Under the pieces are notes generated by a model. It was not told where the DNA came from and did no database searches. It worked only from the letters and a program-made list of their open reading frames with translations. The translations under genes were made by a program, and so were the position numbers. Source: Crocinitomicaceae bacterium (GTDB taxonomy: Bacteria > Bacteroidota > Bacteroidia > Flavobacteriales_D > Crocinitomicaceae). From it: 64,000 bases of DNA. Numbering within the stretch: position 1 is the stretch's first letter; every line of letters starts with the position of its first letter. The DNA lies in assembly GCA_020436025.1 (NCBI GenBank), contig JAGQYP010000002.1, forward strand, positions 1 to 64,000, in the 5' to 3' direction. Below are positions 35,510-45,200 of this stretch, one piece after another.

Positions 35510-37939
35510 CTAAAGGCGAATCCCAATAACACAGACATCATCCAGCTGTTCTAGGTTTCCTCTCCACTCTTCGAAGACTTTGTCTAGCGTGAGCATTTGT
35601 TCTTCCATGGAAAGGTCTTGGATTTTGAGAATGAGTTCTTTCATAGACTTGTATTTAAACTTCTTCCCTCTTGGTCCGCCAAACTGATCTGCATAACCAT
35701 CTGAAAATAAGTAAACAGTATCACCTGCCCTCAAATTCAGTTGATTTGTGGTAAATGACGTAGCATCTTCAAAATTTCCTATGGGTTGTTTGTCGGCTTT
35801 TATTTCGTATAAATTGTGATCCACTCCCTCCATCAAACTAATTCTCTCTTCTGGAATAGCCGGAGCATCCTGACTAAGTTCTACTTCTGATGTTTTTCGT
35901 ACGATCCACAGGGGGTTATGAGCACCAGCGTATTTTAGTACTGAGCAAGAGGATTGGGCAACAGATTGATTTTTACTCTTGCTCGATTGCTCTTGCTCAA
36001 TACTGATCAAAGCTCCATCCATTCCATCTTTCACCTTATCTTCCCCTGATTCGAAAGTTTCTTGGACCAAACCAGATAATTTATCCAAAATTTCTCCCGG
36101 TTCTTTCAACTCAAATTCCTTGACGCATCTATTCAATCCATTAGCTCCTACCACGCTTACCATGGCTCCTGGAACTCCGTGTCCTGTACAATCTACTGCT
36201 GCAATCAAAGTTTTGTCTTCAAATTCATTCATCCAGTAAAAATCTCCTGAAATGATGTCTTTGGGTTTATAGAGTACAAAACTCTTCGGAAAACTATCTT
36301 TTACTCGAGCTTTGGTAGGCAAAATCGCTTTTTGGAGTCTTAAGGCGTAATTAATGGAATCCACCATTTCCTTATTCTTCTCCTCGATCATTTCTTTCTG
36401 TCTTTTCAGCAATCGAGTTCTTGCTTCTACTTTGTCCTCCAGATTGTGGATCATGTCAGACAAAGAATTTTGCATATGAATAAAACTTTTGGAAAGAATC
36501 CCAATTTCGTCGCCACCTCTTGGATCAATCTTCACCTCTAGATTACCTGTTGCCAATTCTTCGGCTCTTTTGGTTAATTCCTTGATTGGTTTTGTAATCT
36601 TTTTAGAAATGAAGAAAGAAGCAATGACAATGGAAATCAGCAATCCGAAAAAGGTAATGATGATATTGTTTCGAAGATCGTATACATGAGAAAAGGCTTC
36701 GTCTTTATCAATCTCAGACATGATAACCCAATGCATATCCTCTATTTTTAAAGGCTTGTAGGACGAAAGCACATCAACTCCCCGATAATCTTTGAAAATT
36801 TTCGTATTGGTTTCTCCTTCCAAGGCGGCAATCGTTCCTTCTGTTTCAACCTTTTGCAAACCCACTGTGCTTTCAAAGGTTTTGATTTTTTTGATTGTTT
36901 CTTCGGGTGTACCAATTGAGGCAATCATTCTGAAATAATTCTCACGATCTTCAATGAAAAAACGCGATTGATTTCTTAAACTAAAATCTTCAGCCACAAT
37001 ATAGGTTTCTCCAGATTGTCCCAATCCTACTTCCGCCCATTCGTGTCTGTTGGTCATGATCTCATTGATCTTTTTAATAGGCATTTGAAAGATCAGGGTT
37101 CCAATATTTTTACCGTCTTTGAAAATCGGTGTAGCAATGAAGGAAGCGGGTTCAGCGTAAGACGGCAAATAAGATTCAAAATCTACCAAGCGAACAAAGT
37201 CCTTGTTTTTAGCATTTTTGGAGGCTTGAAAAGCTCTGGCGATATTGGAATTGGCATATGGTCCATCGATCAAAGATGTCGCATAATCTACCTCTTTATA
37301 CACAGAATAAACAATTCTACCTGTTTCATTGTCTACTAAGAAAATATCGTAATATTCAAACTTTTCGAGGTAAGATCGAATCAGGGGATGATAAGCTAAA
37401 TGGGCTTTACTGTAAAAACTCCCATCTTTCGCATAATCCATTAACTGTTTTCGACCTAGTGGATATTCGTTATCTGAAATATATTCATCTTGTAAGATAA
37501 TCGCCGCTTTATCATTAGGCCAATGCTTTTTGTAATCCTCTGAAATTTTCGCATCAATATTCAGCTTAGGTAAAAAATTGTATTCGTAATATTTTCTTAG
37601 TCTGTTTTCAGCAGCTTGAAACTGTACAGGAGAAATTTGCAATTCTGTAACAATGGTATCAAATCCCTTTTTGAAATCAACCATCGCATCTACAATGGTT
37701 AGATCTTCTGAAAAAGTAATGATTTGATTGCGTATGTCGTTGAAATAATCCTCAATCTGAGTGGCTTTCATTTCTCTTACCGCAGTTAAACGGTTAAAAG
37801 ATTCTTTTCTGAGGGAGGACTTTCCTTGTTCGTAGGCCAAGTATCCAATAACAACAATGGATAAAAAAGCAATGACAAAGAAGGCTAATGTCAGTTTGAA
37901 GTTGATCTTGGTATCGTTAAATTTCTTGAAAAAGCCCAC
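35510..37939 (-). CDS. Cache-HAMP-SpoIIE sensor phosphatase
   Basis: 809 residues. Membrane helix 17-36, a large periplasmic cache-type sensor domain (about 40-415), second membrane helix (about 420-443), HAMP (about 445-500), a coiled coil and a SpoIIE/PP2C domain (about 540-809) with GDFYW, DCTGHGVPGAM, KDGMD, SDGYADQFGG and DDVCVIGI. A ligand outside the cell probably controls dephosphorylation of a STAS antagonist inside. Between KDGMD and LKYAGAHN it carries a repeat-encoded insertion (about 647-665), plus a further linker around SEVELSQDAPAIPEERI. Two decayed copies of its 3' end lie just downstream. Confidence 0.93.
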   Translation of the reverse strand: MGFFKKFNDTKINFKLTLAFFVIAFLSIVVIGYLAYEQGKSSLRKESFNRLTAVREMKATQIEDYFNDIRNQIITFSEDLTIVDAMVDFKKGFDTIVTELQISPVQFQAAENRLRKYYEYNFLPKLNIDAKISEDYKKHWPNDKAAIILQDEYISDNEYPLGRKQLMDYAKDGSFYSKAHLAYHPLIRSYLEKFEYYDIFLVDNETGRIVYSVYKEVDYATSLIDGPYANSNIARAFQASKNAKNKDFVRLVDFESYLPSYAEPASFIATPIFKDGKNIGTLIFQMPIKKINEIMTNRHEWAEVGLGQSGETYIVAEDFSLRNQSRFFIEDRENYFRMIASIGTPEETIKKIKTFESTVGLQKVETEGTIAALEGETNTKIFKDYRGVDVLSSYKPLKIEDMHWVIMSEIDKDEAFSHVYDLRNNIIITFFGLLISIVIASFFISKKITKPIKELTKRAEELATGNLEVKIDPRGGDEIGILSKSFIHMQNSLSDMIHNLEDKVEARTRLLKRQKEMIEEKNKEMVDSINYALRLQKAILPTKARVKDSFPKSFVLYKPKDIISGDFYWMNEFEDKTLIAAVDCTGHGVPGAMVSVVGANGLNRCVKEFELKEPGEILDKLSGLVQETFESGEDKVKDGMDGALISIEQEQSSKSKNQSVAQSSCSVLKYAGAHNPLWIVRKTSEVELSQDAPAIPEERISLMEGVDHNLYEIKADKQPIGNFEDATSFTTNQLNLRAGDTVYLFSDGYADQFGGPRGKKFKYKSMKELILKIQDLSMEEQMLTLDKVFEEWRGNLEQLDDVCVIGIRL
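35943..35998 (-). repeat. GAGCAAGAG palindromic element inside coding sequence (copy C)
   Basis: In gene sense: two GAGCAAGAG units (35990-35998, 35977-35985) then a CTCTTGCTC unit (35943-35951), in frame, at the same codon position as copy B in the phosphatase at 1-1182. Confidence 0.85.
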
Positions 37940-38036
37940 TTGTAAAATTTTGGTGGCAAGATAATAAAACTCAAGAAATTAGCCGAGTGAAATGGACGAG
38001 TAAAATGAATGAAAATCCAATCTTGAGATCTGCCAT

Positions 38037-38063
38037 AAAAAAAAGACCCCTTTCGAGGTCCTT
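38037..38063 (-). terminator. Intrinsic terminator of hsp20
   Basis: Minus-strand GACCTC GAAA GGGGTC (one wobble pair) followed by eight T. Confidence 0.75.
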
Positions 38064-38111
38064 CTTCTCAACTAAAACATCAGATTATAAACTGATTTAC
38101 TACTATTTGCT

Positions 38112-38549
38112 TTAAGCGATTTTAATTTGCTGTACAGGTTTTGGTTTGGCGATATCTGACTTAGGTAGAACAATACTCAAAACGCCATCTTCATATTTTG
38201 CTCCAATATGTGTATCATCGATGGCTTCTGATAAAGTGAATGTTTGTCTGAAGGAAGTACTGTAAAATTCTCTTCTTGTGTATTTCTCTTCATTCTCACT
38301 GTTCACCTGCTCCCCTTTTGTCATGGCTGATACTTCTAAAATGCCATTTTCCACCTGAATATTAATGTCTTCTTTTCGAATTCCAGGAGTGGCCATTTCG
38401 ATCAGAAAATGTTCTTCCGTTTCTTTGATGTTCACTGAAGGTTGATTTGCAAAACTCGTCGACAGTCCTGTGTTGTTTCTCCATTCGTTTTCAAAAAAAT
38501 TGTGAAACATGGATGGAAAAAGTCCTTGATTTCTTTTAATGATTGTCAT
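38112..38549 (-). CDS. Small heat-shock protein Hsp20 (alpha-crystallin type)
   Basis: 145 residues: short N-terminal arm, alpha-crystallin domain (about 37-128; SVNIKETEEHFLIEMATPGIRKEDI to GVLSIVLPK) and a C-terminal tail. It is an ATP-independent holdase that keeps unfolding proteins soluble for ClpB/DnaK. Monocistronic. The long upstream region carries a motif shared with clpB. Confidence 0.95.
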   Translation of the reverse strand: MTIIKRNQGLFPSMFHNFFENEWRNNTGLSTSFANQPSVNIKETEEHFLIEMATPGIRKEDINIQVENGILEVSAMTKGEQVNSENEEKYTRREFYSTSFRQTFTLSEAIDDTHIGAKYEDGVLSIVLPKSDIAKPKPVQQIKIA

Positions 38550-38625
38550 AACTCTTATTTTTTGTTCAACTTTTTGCTTTAAAATTCTGAAAAAGCTGTT
38601 TCAAATCAGATGCCAATTCCACTTA

Positions 38626-38714
38626 CAGGACAAATTGACATTCAAGCTATTAACCATCAATAATTCTACTGACGAAATTTCATTTTCTTCTTCATCAGAC
38701 TGAAAAAATGACAT
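38626..38714 (-). promoter_or_regulatory. Candidate heat-shock motif upstream of hsp20
   Basis: CAGGACAAATTGACAT at 38626-38641 matches 13 of 16 bases of the element before clpB; a further TGACAT lies at 38709-38714. Confidence 0.45.
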
Positions 38715-38781
38715 TCAAACAGAAATTAGACTCCTATAAAATTGAATCTACTTAAGAAATGGGGCTATTGACATGCAACTG

Positions 38782-38789
38782 TAATTTTG
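38782..38789 (+). promoter_or_regulatory. -7 promoter element TAATTTTG
   Basis: Exact TAnnTTTG match 25 bases before the TTG start at 38815. Confidence 0.5.
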
Positions 38790-38814
38790 TATTTTTACTT
38801 CGCAATTCTAGATT

Positions 38815-39348
38815 TTGAAACGCACTTTATTAGCCATATCACTGATTGCTGTCCTATTTGCTCCCTTGCTATTTACTGGGGTTTGGTTTCATTTTCAGAA
38901 AAAACAGATTAAGCGAGAAGTCAAACACCGCATCATTGATGGAATCGAAAAAGAAGAGCTCGTCAAATTTGAATTTTCTTTGAAAGAGAGCATCATTCTT
39001 TTGGATTGGGAACATTCCAAAGAATTTGAATTCAAAGGAGAAATGTACGACGTAGTCTTTACAGAATATATTGAAGATAAGGTGATTTATTATTGTTGGT
39101 GGGATAACAAAGAAACCAAACTCAATAAGCAACTTGCTCAAAATTTAGAAGAAATTCTTGGAGGAAAATCAGATCGAAACACAAATAAAATAAGTTATTT
39201 CAAGCTTTTGAAGTCATTGTATTTAGAGCAGGAAATTGAGAATCATGCAGAATTTACCTTACAAATTGAGCATCATTTCAATCAAGAATTTAACCTTTGC
39301 CAAACCTTCTTTCAACCGTCTACTCCCCCACCCAATCCTGTAGTTTGA
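38815..39348 (+). CDS. Membrane-anchored protein of unknown function
   Basis: 177 residues, TTG start. One N-terminal membrane segment (about 4-25) followed by a charged, Lys/Glu-rich domain (EEKELVKFEFSLKES..., YYCWWDNKETKLN). No family recognised; orphan between hsp20 and the TonB-dependent receptor. The TTG start is favoured by the -7 box in front and by the signal-anchor that follows. Confidence 0.65.
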   Translation: MKRTLLAISLIAVLFAPLLFTGVWFHFQKKQIKREVKHRIIDGIEKEELVKFEFSLKESIILLDWEHSKEFEFKGEMYDVVFTEYIEDKVIYYCWWDNKETKLNKQLAQNLEEILGGKSDRNTNKISYFKLLKSLYLEQEIENHAEFTLQIEHHFNQEFNLCQTFFQPSTPPPNPVV

Positions 39349-39407
39349 TCTTAGACTCCCCCAATTTGTTTGGTGGATAAAATATTGATTAACTACAAAT
39401 AATTTAA

Positions 39408-41816
39408 ATGAAAACACTAGTATTTTTAGTGGTTTTGGGTATTTCTGCATTTAGTTATTCCCAAAACCTAACGATCTTTAATGAAGAAGATCAAAAACCG
39501 GTGAAGCTGGCTTATATTTCCAGTCTCAAGCCAAATAAATCCATCATGACCAACGAAAACGGAAGTGCAGACATTTCTGGATTCGAAGGAGCTGAGCTCA
39601 TCTATATTCAAGCTCCCGGGTTTGAGTCGATGGAAAAAACATTCGCCCAGCTAAAAGAAGCGGATTATAAACTATTTCTTAAACCCTTAAATTTCAATTT
39701 GGATGCGGTGACCATTGCCGCTACTAGATGGAGACAAAACATCAATGATCTCCCTCAAAAAGTAGAACGCATCAAACAAAGCGACAACCTCTTTTTGAAT
39801 CCACAAACGGCCGCAGATCTTTTAGGGAGCTCTTCTAAGATCTTTATTCAAAAGAGTCAACAAGGAGGTGGAAGTCCCATGATTAGAGGGTTTGCCACTA
39901 ACAGACTTCTATATACTGTAGACGGAGTAAGAATGAACACCGCTATTTTCAGAAGTGGAAACATTCAGAATGTGATCAGCATGGATCCATTTGCAACCGA
40001 AAGCATGGAAGTGATGATGGGCCCTGGATCAGTGAATTACGGTAGTGATGCGATTGGTGGGGTAATGAACATCAATACACTTACACCACAACTTTCGACA
40101 GAAGACAAACCTTTAATTAAAGGGAAAGCCGCGGCACGATTTTCAACTGCCAATATGGAGAAAACGGGTCACTTTGACATCAATGTGGGATGGAAAAAAT
40201 TCGCTTTTGTTACCAGCGTGAGCTACTGGGATTTTGAAAACCTAAAGCAAGGTGCGTTTGGTCCAGATGAGTATGTAAAGCCATATCATGTTGAGCGAAT
40301 AGATAGTCAGGATGTGGTTGTGTATCAAGACAATAAACTTGAACAAGCACCCTCAGCTTATTCTCAGTTCAATATCATGCAGAAGATCCGATACAAACCA
40401 GGGAAAAACTGGAATTTAGAGTATGGATTCCATTATTCAGAAACTTCCTCTTATGGTAGATACGACAGACATAATCGCATGAAAAACGGACTCCCTCGAT
40501 ATGCAGAATGGTATTATGGTCCGCAAAAATGGATGATGAACAACCTTTCCATTAATCACTCAGGAAGCAACGCCGTTTATGATGAAATGACTTTGAGAAT
40601 TGCCCAACAGTCCTTTGCTGAGAGCAGACATTCAAGAAATTTCAATAACAAATGGTTGGAAAACAATGTAGAAAGAGTAGATGCGTATTCAGCCAACCTC
40701 GATTTCAAAAAAGGTATTGGATTGAAGAATACCTTATTTTATGGTGTGGAATATGTAATGAATGATGTAAAATCGAGTGGTACTACAGAAGATATCACAA
40801 GCGACATTGTAAATCAGGGTCCTTCTAGATATCCTAATTCAAAATGGCATTCCATTTCGGTTTATGTCAATGACGAATACAGAATCTCTGAGAAATTCAC
40901 CTTGCAAGCAGGAATCAGATACACCTATTATATTTTACGCTCTGATTTCAGTAACAACAAAGACTTCTACCCTTTCCCTTTTGAGACAGCCGAACTCAAT
41001 AATGGCGCTCTTACGGGTAGCATCGGATTCGTTTACAAACCAACCAAAAAATGGGCGATTCGTGCCAATTTCGGGACGGCATTTAGGTCTCCAAACGTAG
41101 ATGATATTGGGAAAATATTTGATAGCGAACCAGGGGCTATTGTTGTTCCCAATCCTGATCTAAAAGCGGAATATGCTTATAGTGCCGACTTAGGAATCAC
41201 AAAGGTATTTGGAGATATTGCCAAGATTGAATTGGATGGGTATTATACTTATTTAGATGATGCTTTAGTAAGAAGAGATTACCAATTGAATGGACAAGAC
41301 AGTATTCTTTATGGTGGTCAAATGAGTAAAGTTCAGGCTATCCAAAATGCGGCCAATGCTTACGTTTATGGAGTAATGTTCCATGCCGAATTTAAGTTAC
41401 CTAAAGGATTTGGAATCGCTGCAGATTTTAACTGGCAAGAAGGTATTGAAGAAATGGATGATGGATCAATTAGCGCCTCCAGACATGCGGCTCCAATTTT
41501 CGGTGCAGGCAGATTTAGCTATACCTATAAAAATCTCAAGCTAGAAGCATATGTGAATTACCAAGGCGGGAGAATTCACGATAAATTGGCCGTTTCCGAA
41601 CAAGGGAAGGACGAAATCTATGCACACGATGAAAATGGAGAAACCTACGTTCCGTCATGGTATACACTCAACTTTAAAGCTATGTACACATTATGGGATC
41701 AGTTCCATATAACAGCAGGAATTGAAAACATAACCAACGTGAGATACAGACCCTACAGTTCAGGAATCTCCGGAGCAGGAAGAAACTTTATTTTCGGCTT
41801 AAGTTGGACTTTTTGA
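39408..41816 (+). CDS. TonB-dependent outer membrane receptor
   Basis: 802 residues: signal peptide (1-19), carboxypeptidase-D-like domain (about 20-95), plug domain (about 105-225) with QGGGSPMIRGFATNRLLYTVDGVRMN and GPGSVNYGSDAIGGVMNINT, then a beta-barrel ending in ...FGLSWTF with a terminal Phe. The plug style is like haem/haemoglobin or siderophore receptors. No SusD partner follows, so polysaccharide uptake is unlikely. Import would use TonB-ExbBD energy. Confidence 0.92.
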   Translation: MKTLVFLVVLGISAFSYSQNLTIFNEEDQKPVKLAYISSLKPNKSIMTNENGSADISGFEGAELIYIQAPGFESMEKTFAQLKEADYKLFLKPLNFNLDAVTIAATRWRQNINDLPQKVERIKQSDNLFLNPQTAADLLGSSSKIFIQKSQQGGGSPMIRGFATNRLLYTVDGVRMNTAIFRSGNIQNVISMDPFATESMEVMMGPGSVNYGSDAIGGVMNINTLTPQLSTEDKPLIKGKAAARFSTANMEKTGHFDINVGWKKFAFVTSVSYWDFENLKQGAFGPDEYVKPYHVERIDSQDVVVYQDNKLEQAPSAYSQFNIMQKIRYKPGKNWNLEYGFHYSETSSYGRYDRHNRMKNGLPRYAEWYYGPQKWMMNNLSINHSGSNAVYDEMTLRIAQQSFAESRHSRNFNNKWLENNVERVDAYSANLDFKKGIGLKNTLFYGVEYVMNDVKSSGTTEDITSDIVNQGPSRYPNSKWHSISVYVNDEYRISEKFTLQAGIRYTYYILRSDFSNNKDFYPFPFETAELNNGALTGSIGFVYKPTKKWAIRANFGTAFRSPNVDDIGKIFDSEPGAIVVPNPDLKAEYAYSADLGITKVFGDIAKIELDGYYTYLDDALVRRDYQLNGQDSILYGGQMSKVQAIQNAANAYVYGVMFHAEFKLPKGFGIAADFNWQEGIEEMDDGSISASRHAAPIFGAGRFSYTYKNLKLEAYVNYQGGRIHDKLAVSEQGKDEIYAHDENGETYVPSWYTLNFKAMYTLWDQFHITAGIENITNVRYRPYSSGISGAGRNFIFGLSWTF

Positions 41817-41822
41817 GTGTAG

Positions 41823-41865
41823 AACCGAGCGATAGCGAGCTCATCGACCAAAAGGGAGATAATTT
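41823..41865 (+). repeat. 42-bp interspersed repeat, copy 3
   Basis: Near-identical to the copy at 2484 apart from ACCAAAAGG in place of ACCGATAGG. Confidence 0.9.
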
Positions 41866-41907
41866 TTCGAGTGTAGAGTTATTCGAGTGCAGAGTTTTTC
41901 GAGTTTT

Positions 41908-41950
41908 AACCTCGTAGGTCTTTCCAATATGGGCATTGACCTGCGAGGTT
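41908..41950. repeat. AACCTCGTAGGTC inverted repeat
   Basis: Arms AACCTCGTAGGTC and GACCTGCGAGGTT pair over 13 bases with one G-T wobble around a 17-base loop. No T-run follows, so it is not a plain terminator; similar elements are common in flavobacterial intergenic DNA. Confidence 0.7.
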
Positions 41951-42005
41951 TACTTTTACACGCGCATTTTTTAACCGCAGAGGACACAGAGTAATCAAAG
42001 TATCC

Positions 42006-42075
42006 CTCTTGCCCATTACTCTTGCTCTTGCTCAATACTCTTGCTCTACACTCTTGCTCCTCACTCTTGCTCAAA
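42006..42075 (-). repeat. GAGCAAGAG intergenic array
   Basis: About six GAGCAAGAG-like units on the minus strand, with spacers TAGA, TGAGG, TATT. Same family as 21878-21974. Confidence 0.85.
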
Positions 42076-42201
42076 ATCAAATAATAAGTCAAGTTCTGCA
42101 AATAATATTTTGCATCTTAAAAACTGACGGAATCCATTCATTTTGAGGAAATAAATCTCTAATTTGCCTTCATAATTAATGTTTTAAATAAATAATCCGC
42201 T

Positions 42202-45200
42202 ATGAAACGTTTGTATTTACTACTCATTCCGATGCTTTTTGTATTTGGTATAACTTTCAACTCCTGTTCTGGAACCAAATCAACTGATAAAAAAGATGAA
42301 ATCGTTGAGATTGATCCTGGTTTTTCCAATTATATCTCCGCCTTTACCGGTGGTTTGATTTCGAATCAGTCGACCATTCAGATTCGGTTGGCCAATCCTT
42401 ATGAAGGAGATATCAACATGGACGAACCTATTCCTGGAGATTTGTTCGATTTTAAACCAAGTATTCCTGGAAAAGCATATTGGAGAAACAATACAACCAT
42501 TGAGTTCATTCCTGAAGATCAATTGATCTCGAATCAACTATATAAAGCAAGTTTCAAACTAGGGAAACTCGTAGATGTTCCTGCTGAATTTCAAGTATTT
42601 GAATTCAACTTCAAAGTAAAACCTCAAACTTTTCATGTGTATGTAGATGGAATCAACACGCCTTCTTATGATAGACCAGAAAATCAAATTATTGAAGGGC
42701 GATTGACTTCATCAGATATCATTGACACAGCGAGTTTAAAGAAAATCGTTCATGCCTTTCAAGATGGAAGTGAATTACCTGTACAATGGGATTTCACAGG
42801 CGGATTAGTGAAAAAATTCATCGTAAGAAATGTAAAACGTAAAACAACGGAATCTAAAGTAACTCTGGAATGGAATGGCGGTGGAATTGATTCAGAGCTT
42901 TCTGGTTCAAAAGAAATCAAAGTTCCAGCTTTAGGTGATTTTAAGATTGTTGAGATTTCGGTAGTACAAGCTCCAGAGCAACATGCTGTAGTTATTTTCA
43001 GTGATCCTTTGGATGATGGACAGGATTTAAATGGTATTGTTTCTCTCGGTAGCGAAAATGTTAGTACGATCATTGATGGACATAAATTGATGATCTATCC
43101 CGACAAAAGAATTACAGGTGACAGAGACCTTTCTATATCCAGTTCGATCCGAAATATCTCCGGTTTTAAATTGGACAAATCAGAAAAAATTGAATTGGTT
43201 TTTGAAGACATCAAACCTGAAGTGGAATTGTTAGGGAATGGGGTGATTGTGCCAAGTACCCAAGGTGCCCAAGTTCCTTTCAAAGCTGTTAATTTAAAAG
43301 CTGTAGACGTTTATGTGGCCAAAATTCACGAAGACAATATCATTCAGTTTTTACAAGTGAATGATTTGGAAGGTCAATATGAATTAAAGCGTGTAGGAAA
43401 AACGGTTTACAAGCAAAAACTAACCCTTGATGGAAATGGATTGAACTTGAATTCCTGGAATAATTTCTCGATCGATTTAAGTTCGATCATCAAAGTGGAA
43501 CCAGGTGCAATTTATCGGGTATCGATTACTCCAAGAAAGAATTATTCGCTTTACAGCTGCACTACGGATGAATCAGCTACCGATGATGACGACCTCATCA
43601 GCATGGATGAAGATGAAACCGAGTGGTCTGAAAAAGACTGGGGAAGCTCTTATTATTATGATTATGATGATGGCTATGATTACTACTACGATTACGATTA
43701 CAATGATCGTGACAACCCATGTAAAAACTATTACTACAGAAACAAGACCGTCTCAAGAAATGTATTGATTTCTGATATTGGATTAATTGCAAAAGCCGGA
43801 GCAGACCGAAGAATTCACGTATTCGTAACGGATTTGAATACCACCAAACCGTTGACAGATGCCAAGGTGAAATTTTACGATTTCCAGCAACAACTTTTAG
43901 GCACAACCACAACCGATGAAAAAGGAATGTGCGACATGTTCCTAAAGAAAAAACCATTCATTGTAGTAGCCGAAAATGGTACTCAAAAGGCTTACTTGAA
44001 ACTTAGAGATGGAGAATCTAATAGTTTGTCAAAATTTGAAGTCTCTGGTACGCAAGTTGAAAAAGGAGTAAAAGGATTCTTGTATACAGAAAGAGGAGTT
44101 TGGAGACCAGGAGATTCTCTTTATGTGACTTTCATTTTGGAAGACAAAGAAGACGTGATTCCTGAAAATCACCCTGTGAAATTTGAAATGATTGATTCCA
44201 GAGGAGTTACCGTGGACAGACAAGTAGCCACTTCAAGTGTGAATGGTTTCTATGATTTCAGAACGGCGACTTATGAAAGTGCTCCAACTGGAAATTACAG
44301 AGCCAAGGTATCCATTGGAAACAGAAGCTTTACCAAAACTTTAAAAATTGAAACAGTTAAACCTAACCGATTGAAAATCTATTTAGAGTTTGCGGATAAG
44401 GTTCTGAAGAAAAAAGGAGGCAAGAAAGCTGAATTGAATGTAAAATGGTTACACGGAGCAGTAGCCAAAAGTTTGAAAGCAAAAGTAGATGTAACGATCA
44501 GCTCTGCTTACACGAGCTTTGAAGGCTACAAAGGATTTGTTTTCGACGATCCAATCAAAAGATTCAGTACAGATCAGCAAACCATCTTCAATGATAGATT
44601 AGACGAATATGGAGTTGCTCATTTCGACCCAAAAATCTACGTTACAGATGCGGCACCTGGAATGCTTACGGCCAATTTTGTTACTAAGGTATTTGAAGAA
44701 GGAGGAGCCTTTTCAATTGACAGAAGTTCGATCAAATATTCACCATACGAAGAGTATGCCGGAGTAAAAATTCCTCAAGGTAAAATGTATGGAGGTACAC
44801 TTGAAACGGATCAAGATCATATAGTTGAAATTGCAACCGTTAACGAAGATGGGAAACCAACTAGTACAGATTGTGAAGTAAAAGTCTTCAAACTACAATG
44901 GAGATGGTGGTGGGACAGCTACGATCGAGACATAAAAAGCTATATTTCAAGATCTTCTACTACCCCAATATTCAGCGACCGGGTGCGCACAAGCAACGGG
45001 AAAGGGAAATTCAATTTGAGAGTCAACAGACCTGAATATGGAAGATATTTGGTGTATGTGAAAAACTTAGAAAGTGGTCACACTACTGGGAAAATCATCT
45101 ATATCGACTGGCCTTACTGGGCAAGAGCAAACAGAAAGAATACTGAAAACTCTACAATGTTGGCCTTCTCAACCGACAAAGAAGCTTATGTGACCAACGA

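Larger units (their letters stand above)
41817..42201. other. Intergenic region rich in repeats
   Basis: No gene. Contents in order: 42-bp repeat (41823-41865), two TTTTTCGAGTGTAGAG-like units, a 13-bp-arm inverted repeat (41908-41950), an ACCGCAGAGGACACAGAG word (41972-41990), a GAGCAAGAG array (42006-42075), and an AT-rich leader of the alpha-2-macroglobulin gene. Confidence 0.8.

Noticed and set aside
39349-39407. Riboswitch or Fur box before the TonB-dependent receptor
   Set aside because: The gap is only 59 bases and shows no cobalamin/TPP-like core and no convincing Fur palindrome.
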